NCBI GenBank assembly: GCA_005878665.1
Contig: VBLR01000034.1
Coordinates: 1-6,827, forward strand
Length of the DNA stretch: 6,827 nucleotides
Origin: Methanobacteriota archaeon
GTDB taxonomy: Archaea; Thermoplasmatota; Thermoplasmata; RBG-16-68-12
Direction: 5' to 3'
The notes beneath the pieces were generated by a model. The model did no database searches. It saw only the letters and a list, made by a program, of their open reading frames with translations, and had not been told where the DNA came from. Each line of letters begins with the position of its first letter. Position 1 is the stretch's first letter. The position numbers and the translations under genes were made by a program. Positions 5,327 through 6,827 of the stretch are shown here, one piece after another.

Positions 5327-6827
5327 GTGTTCGTCACGCACGAGCTCCTCCATCGCGGGGCCGTGGAGGAACGCGCGTACCAGGTGAACATCGCCCGCGC
5401 GTGTCTCGAGCGATCGACCCTCGTCGTGCTGCCGACGGGCATGGGCAAGACGGTCATTGCCGCGATGGTCATCGCGGAGGTCTTGCGGCGCCGCGGCGGT
5501 CGGATCCTCTTCCTCGCTCCGACGAAGCCCCTCGTCGAGCAGCACGCCGCATCGATGCGGAACGTCTTGGTCGTCGACCGGGTCACGCTCTTCACCGGCG
5601 AGGCGACCGCTCCAGAGGATCGAGAACTCTTGTGGCGGGAGAACAAGATCGTCGTCTCGACGCCGCAGGTGATCCGGAACGACTTGCGGGCGGAGCGGAT
5701 CTCCCTGGACGACGTCAGCTTGATCGTGTTCGACGAAGCCCACCGCGCGGTCGGCGATTACGCGTACGTCGACGTCGCCGCGGCGTACAAGGAGATCCCC
5801 GGTCGGCTGGTCCTCGGGATGACTGCATCCCCCGGTTCCTCCGCGGAGAAGATCCTCGAGGTGTGCGGAAACCTCGGCATCACCGCGGTCGAGATCCGAA
5901 CGGAGTACGACCCCGATGTGGTGCCGTACCAACACGACCTGCGGATCGAGCGGATTCCGGTGGAGGCGCCGGACGTCTCCAAGGAGATCCGGAAGCTCCT
6001 CCAGACCGTCGTCGATGAACAAGTCGCCCGCTTGAAGAAGCTCGGGTTCCTCGCGGGCCGAGCGAAGGTGACGCGCAAGGACCTCCTGGCGGTCGGAAAC
6101 GAGGCCCGCCAGCGTCTGGATTCCGGCGTCAAGGATGGCCGTCTGTACGGCGCGATGACGGCTCAGGCCATCGCGATGAAGGCGGACCACGCGATCGAAC
6201 TCGCGGAGACGCAGGGGCTCGGCTCCCTCCGATTGTATTTCGAGAACATGGAGAAGGACGCGAAGTCGAAGGCGGACGTCCAATTCCTGAAGCACGCCAA
6301 GGCGCAAGAGGCGATCCAACTCGCCGAGGCCACGGAGGTCGAACATCCGAAGCTCGCGAAGATCGGTTGGATTGTCCGCAAGCAGCTCATGGAGAAACCG
6401 GACTCGAAGATCATCGTCTTCGCTCACTACCGCCAGACGGCGGACCGGATCACGCAGGATCTCGCCCGCATCCCGAGCGTGCGACCGATGCGGTTCGTCG
6501 GCCAGGCCTCGCGCGGGGAGGACATCGGCCTATCGCAGAAAGAGCAAGTCGACATCCTCGACAAGTTCCGCGGGGGCGAGGTGAACGTCCTCGTTGCCAC
6601 CTCGATCGGCGAAGAGGGACTCGACATTCCCCAGGTCGACCTCGTCGTCTTCTACGAGCCCGTCCCGTCGGAGATTCGCACGATTCAGAGGCGGGGTCGG
6701 ACCGGGCGGAGCGCCGCCGGCCGCGTCATCATGCTCGTGACGAAGGACACGCGCGACGAAGCCTACCTGTACAGCGCCCGGCGCAAGGAACGAAAGATGC
6801 ATGCGGAGCTCGACCGCCTCCGGAAAG
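5327..6827 (+). CDS. hef: Hef/FANCM-type DEAH-box helicase, N-terminal 500 residues (3'-truncated by window edge)
   Basis: This is a superfamily 2 ATPase that remodels stalled replication forks and branched DNA in archaea. GTG 5327 is the only start after the in-frame TAG at 5267, and the opening (THELLHRGAVEERAYQVNIARACLERSTLVVLPTGMGKT) matches the family's N-terminus. Motifs in order: RAYQ (17-19 region), Walker A PTGMGKT (36-42), Ia APTKPLVEQH (64-73), Ib VSTPQVIRNDL (110-120), DEAH (136-139), III MTASPG (165-170). A helical insert (about 220-345) with the Hef/FANCM hallmark ETQG (294-297) and HPKL (340-343) follows. Then come motif IV KIIVFAHYRQTADRI, motif V VATSIGEEGLDIP (423-435) and motif VI IQRRGRTGR (453-461). 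All ATPase motifs look intact. Euryarchaeal Hef usually continues into an XPF-like nuclease domain and a helix-hairpin-helix domain, which would lie beyond the right edge. The call would change to helicase-only if they are absent. It is 91 bases downstream of the UbiD-like gene on the same strand. Confidence 0.93.
   Translation, partial: MFVTHELLHRGAVEERAYQVNIARACLERSTLVVLPTGMGKTVIAAMVIAEVLRRRGGRILFLAPTKPLVEQHAASMRNVLVVDRVTLFTGEATAPEDRELLWRENKIVVSTPQVIRNDLRAERISLDDVSLIVFDEAHRAVGDYAYVDVAAAYKEIPGRLVLGMTASPGSSAEKILEVCGNLGITAVEIRTEYDPDVVPYQHDLRIERIPVEAPDVSKEIRKLLQTVVDEQVARLKKLGFLAGRAKVTRKDLLAVGNEARQRLDSGVKDGRLYGAMTAQAIAMKADHAIELAETQGLGSLRLYFENMEKDAKSKADVQFLKHAKAQEAIQLAEATEVEHPKLAKIGWIVRKQLMEKPDSKIIVFAHYRQTADRITQDLARIPSVRPMRFVGQASRGEDIGLSQKEQVDILDKFRGGEVNVLVATSIGEEGLDIPQVDLVVFYEPVPSEIRTIQRRGRTGRSAAGRVIMLVTKDTRDEAYLYSARRKERKMHAELDRLRK

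Noticed and set aside
4051..5646. A 531-codon minus-strand open frame opposite the UbiD-like gene
   Set aside because: Its Arg/Asp/Val-rich translation is typical of an antisense shadow, and it overlaps both the UbiD and Hef genes, whose motifs are clear.
5159..6427. A 422-codon minus-strand open frame opposite the helicase
   Set aside because: Low-complexity Arg/Leu/Asp-rich shadow of the Hef gene with no domain seen.

Overview
The window looks like chromosomal DNA of a GC-rich archaeon, most likely an uncultured euryarchaeote of the Thermoplasmatota type. Three things point there: an archaeal-type glutamyl-tRNA synthetase, a Hef/FANCM-type helicase with the characteristic ETQG insert, and a membrane-anchored PKD/CARDB surface protein with a proline-rich tail. 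The lineage is inferred from gene content and composition, not from a marker phylogeny. Three of the four visible starts are GTG, and convincing Shine-Dalgarno sites are scarce, which fits leaderless or short-leader archaeal transcripts.

Layout from left to right. Bases 1-633 (+) are the C-terminal part of a Gfo/Idh/MocA-family oxidoreductase whose Rossmann domain lies off the left edge. It converges, with a 12-base gap, on gltX (646-2316, -). A roughly 290-base divergent intergenic region (2317-2608) holds no gene that I can see. It does hold a perfect 20-base palindrome (2528-2547), a 13-base exact direct repeat (2449-2461 and 2547-2559) and TATA-like elements facing both ways. Next is a secreted or surface protein gene (2609-3878, +): signal peptide, PKD domain, two CARDB repeats, one transmembrane helix and a Pro/Glu-rich tail. 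Its reading frame is broken inside the PKD domain. A UbiD-family decarboxylase (3961-5235, +) follows; the best specific guess is anhydromevalonate phosphate decarboxylase of the archaeal mevalonate route. Last is a Hef-type helicase (5327 to the right edge, +), cut off after 500 codons.

The genes do not form one pathway. They cover sugar-type oxidoreduction, translation, the cell surface, probably isoprenoid synthesis, and replication-fork repair, as expected of a core chromosomal region. Several very long ORFs opposite or out of frame with these genes are GC-rich shadows. I found no mobile element, CRISPR array, RNA gene or clearly new system. The most notable signals are the broken PKD domain and the palindrome plus direct repeat in the divergent promoter region.
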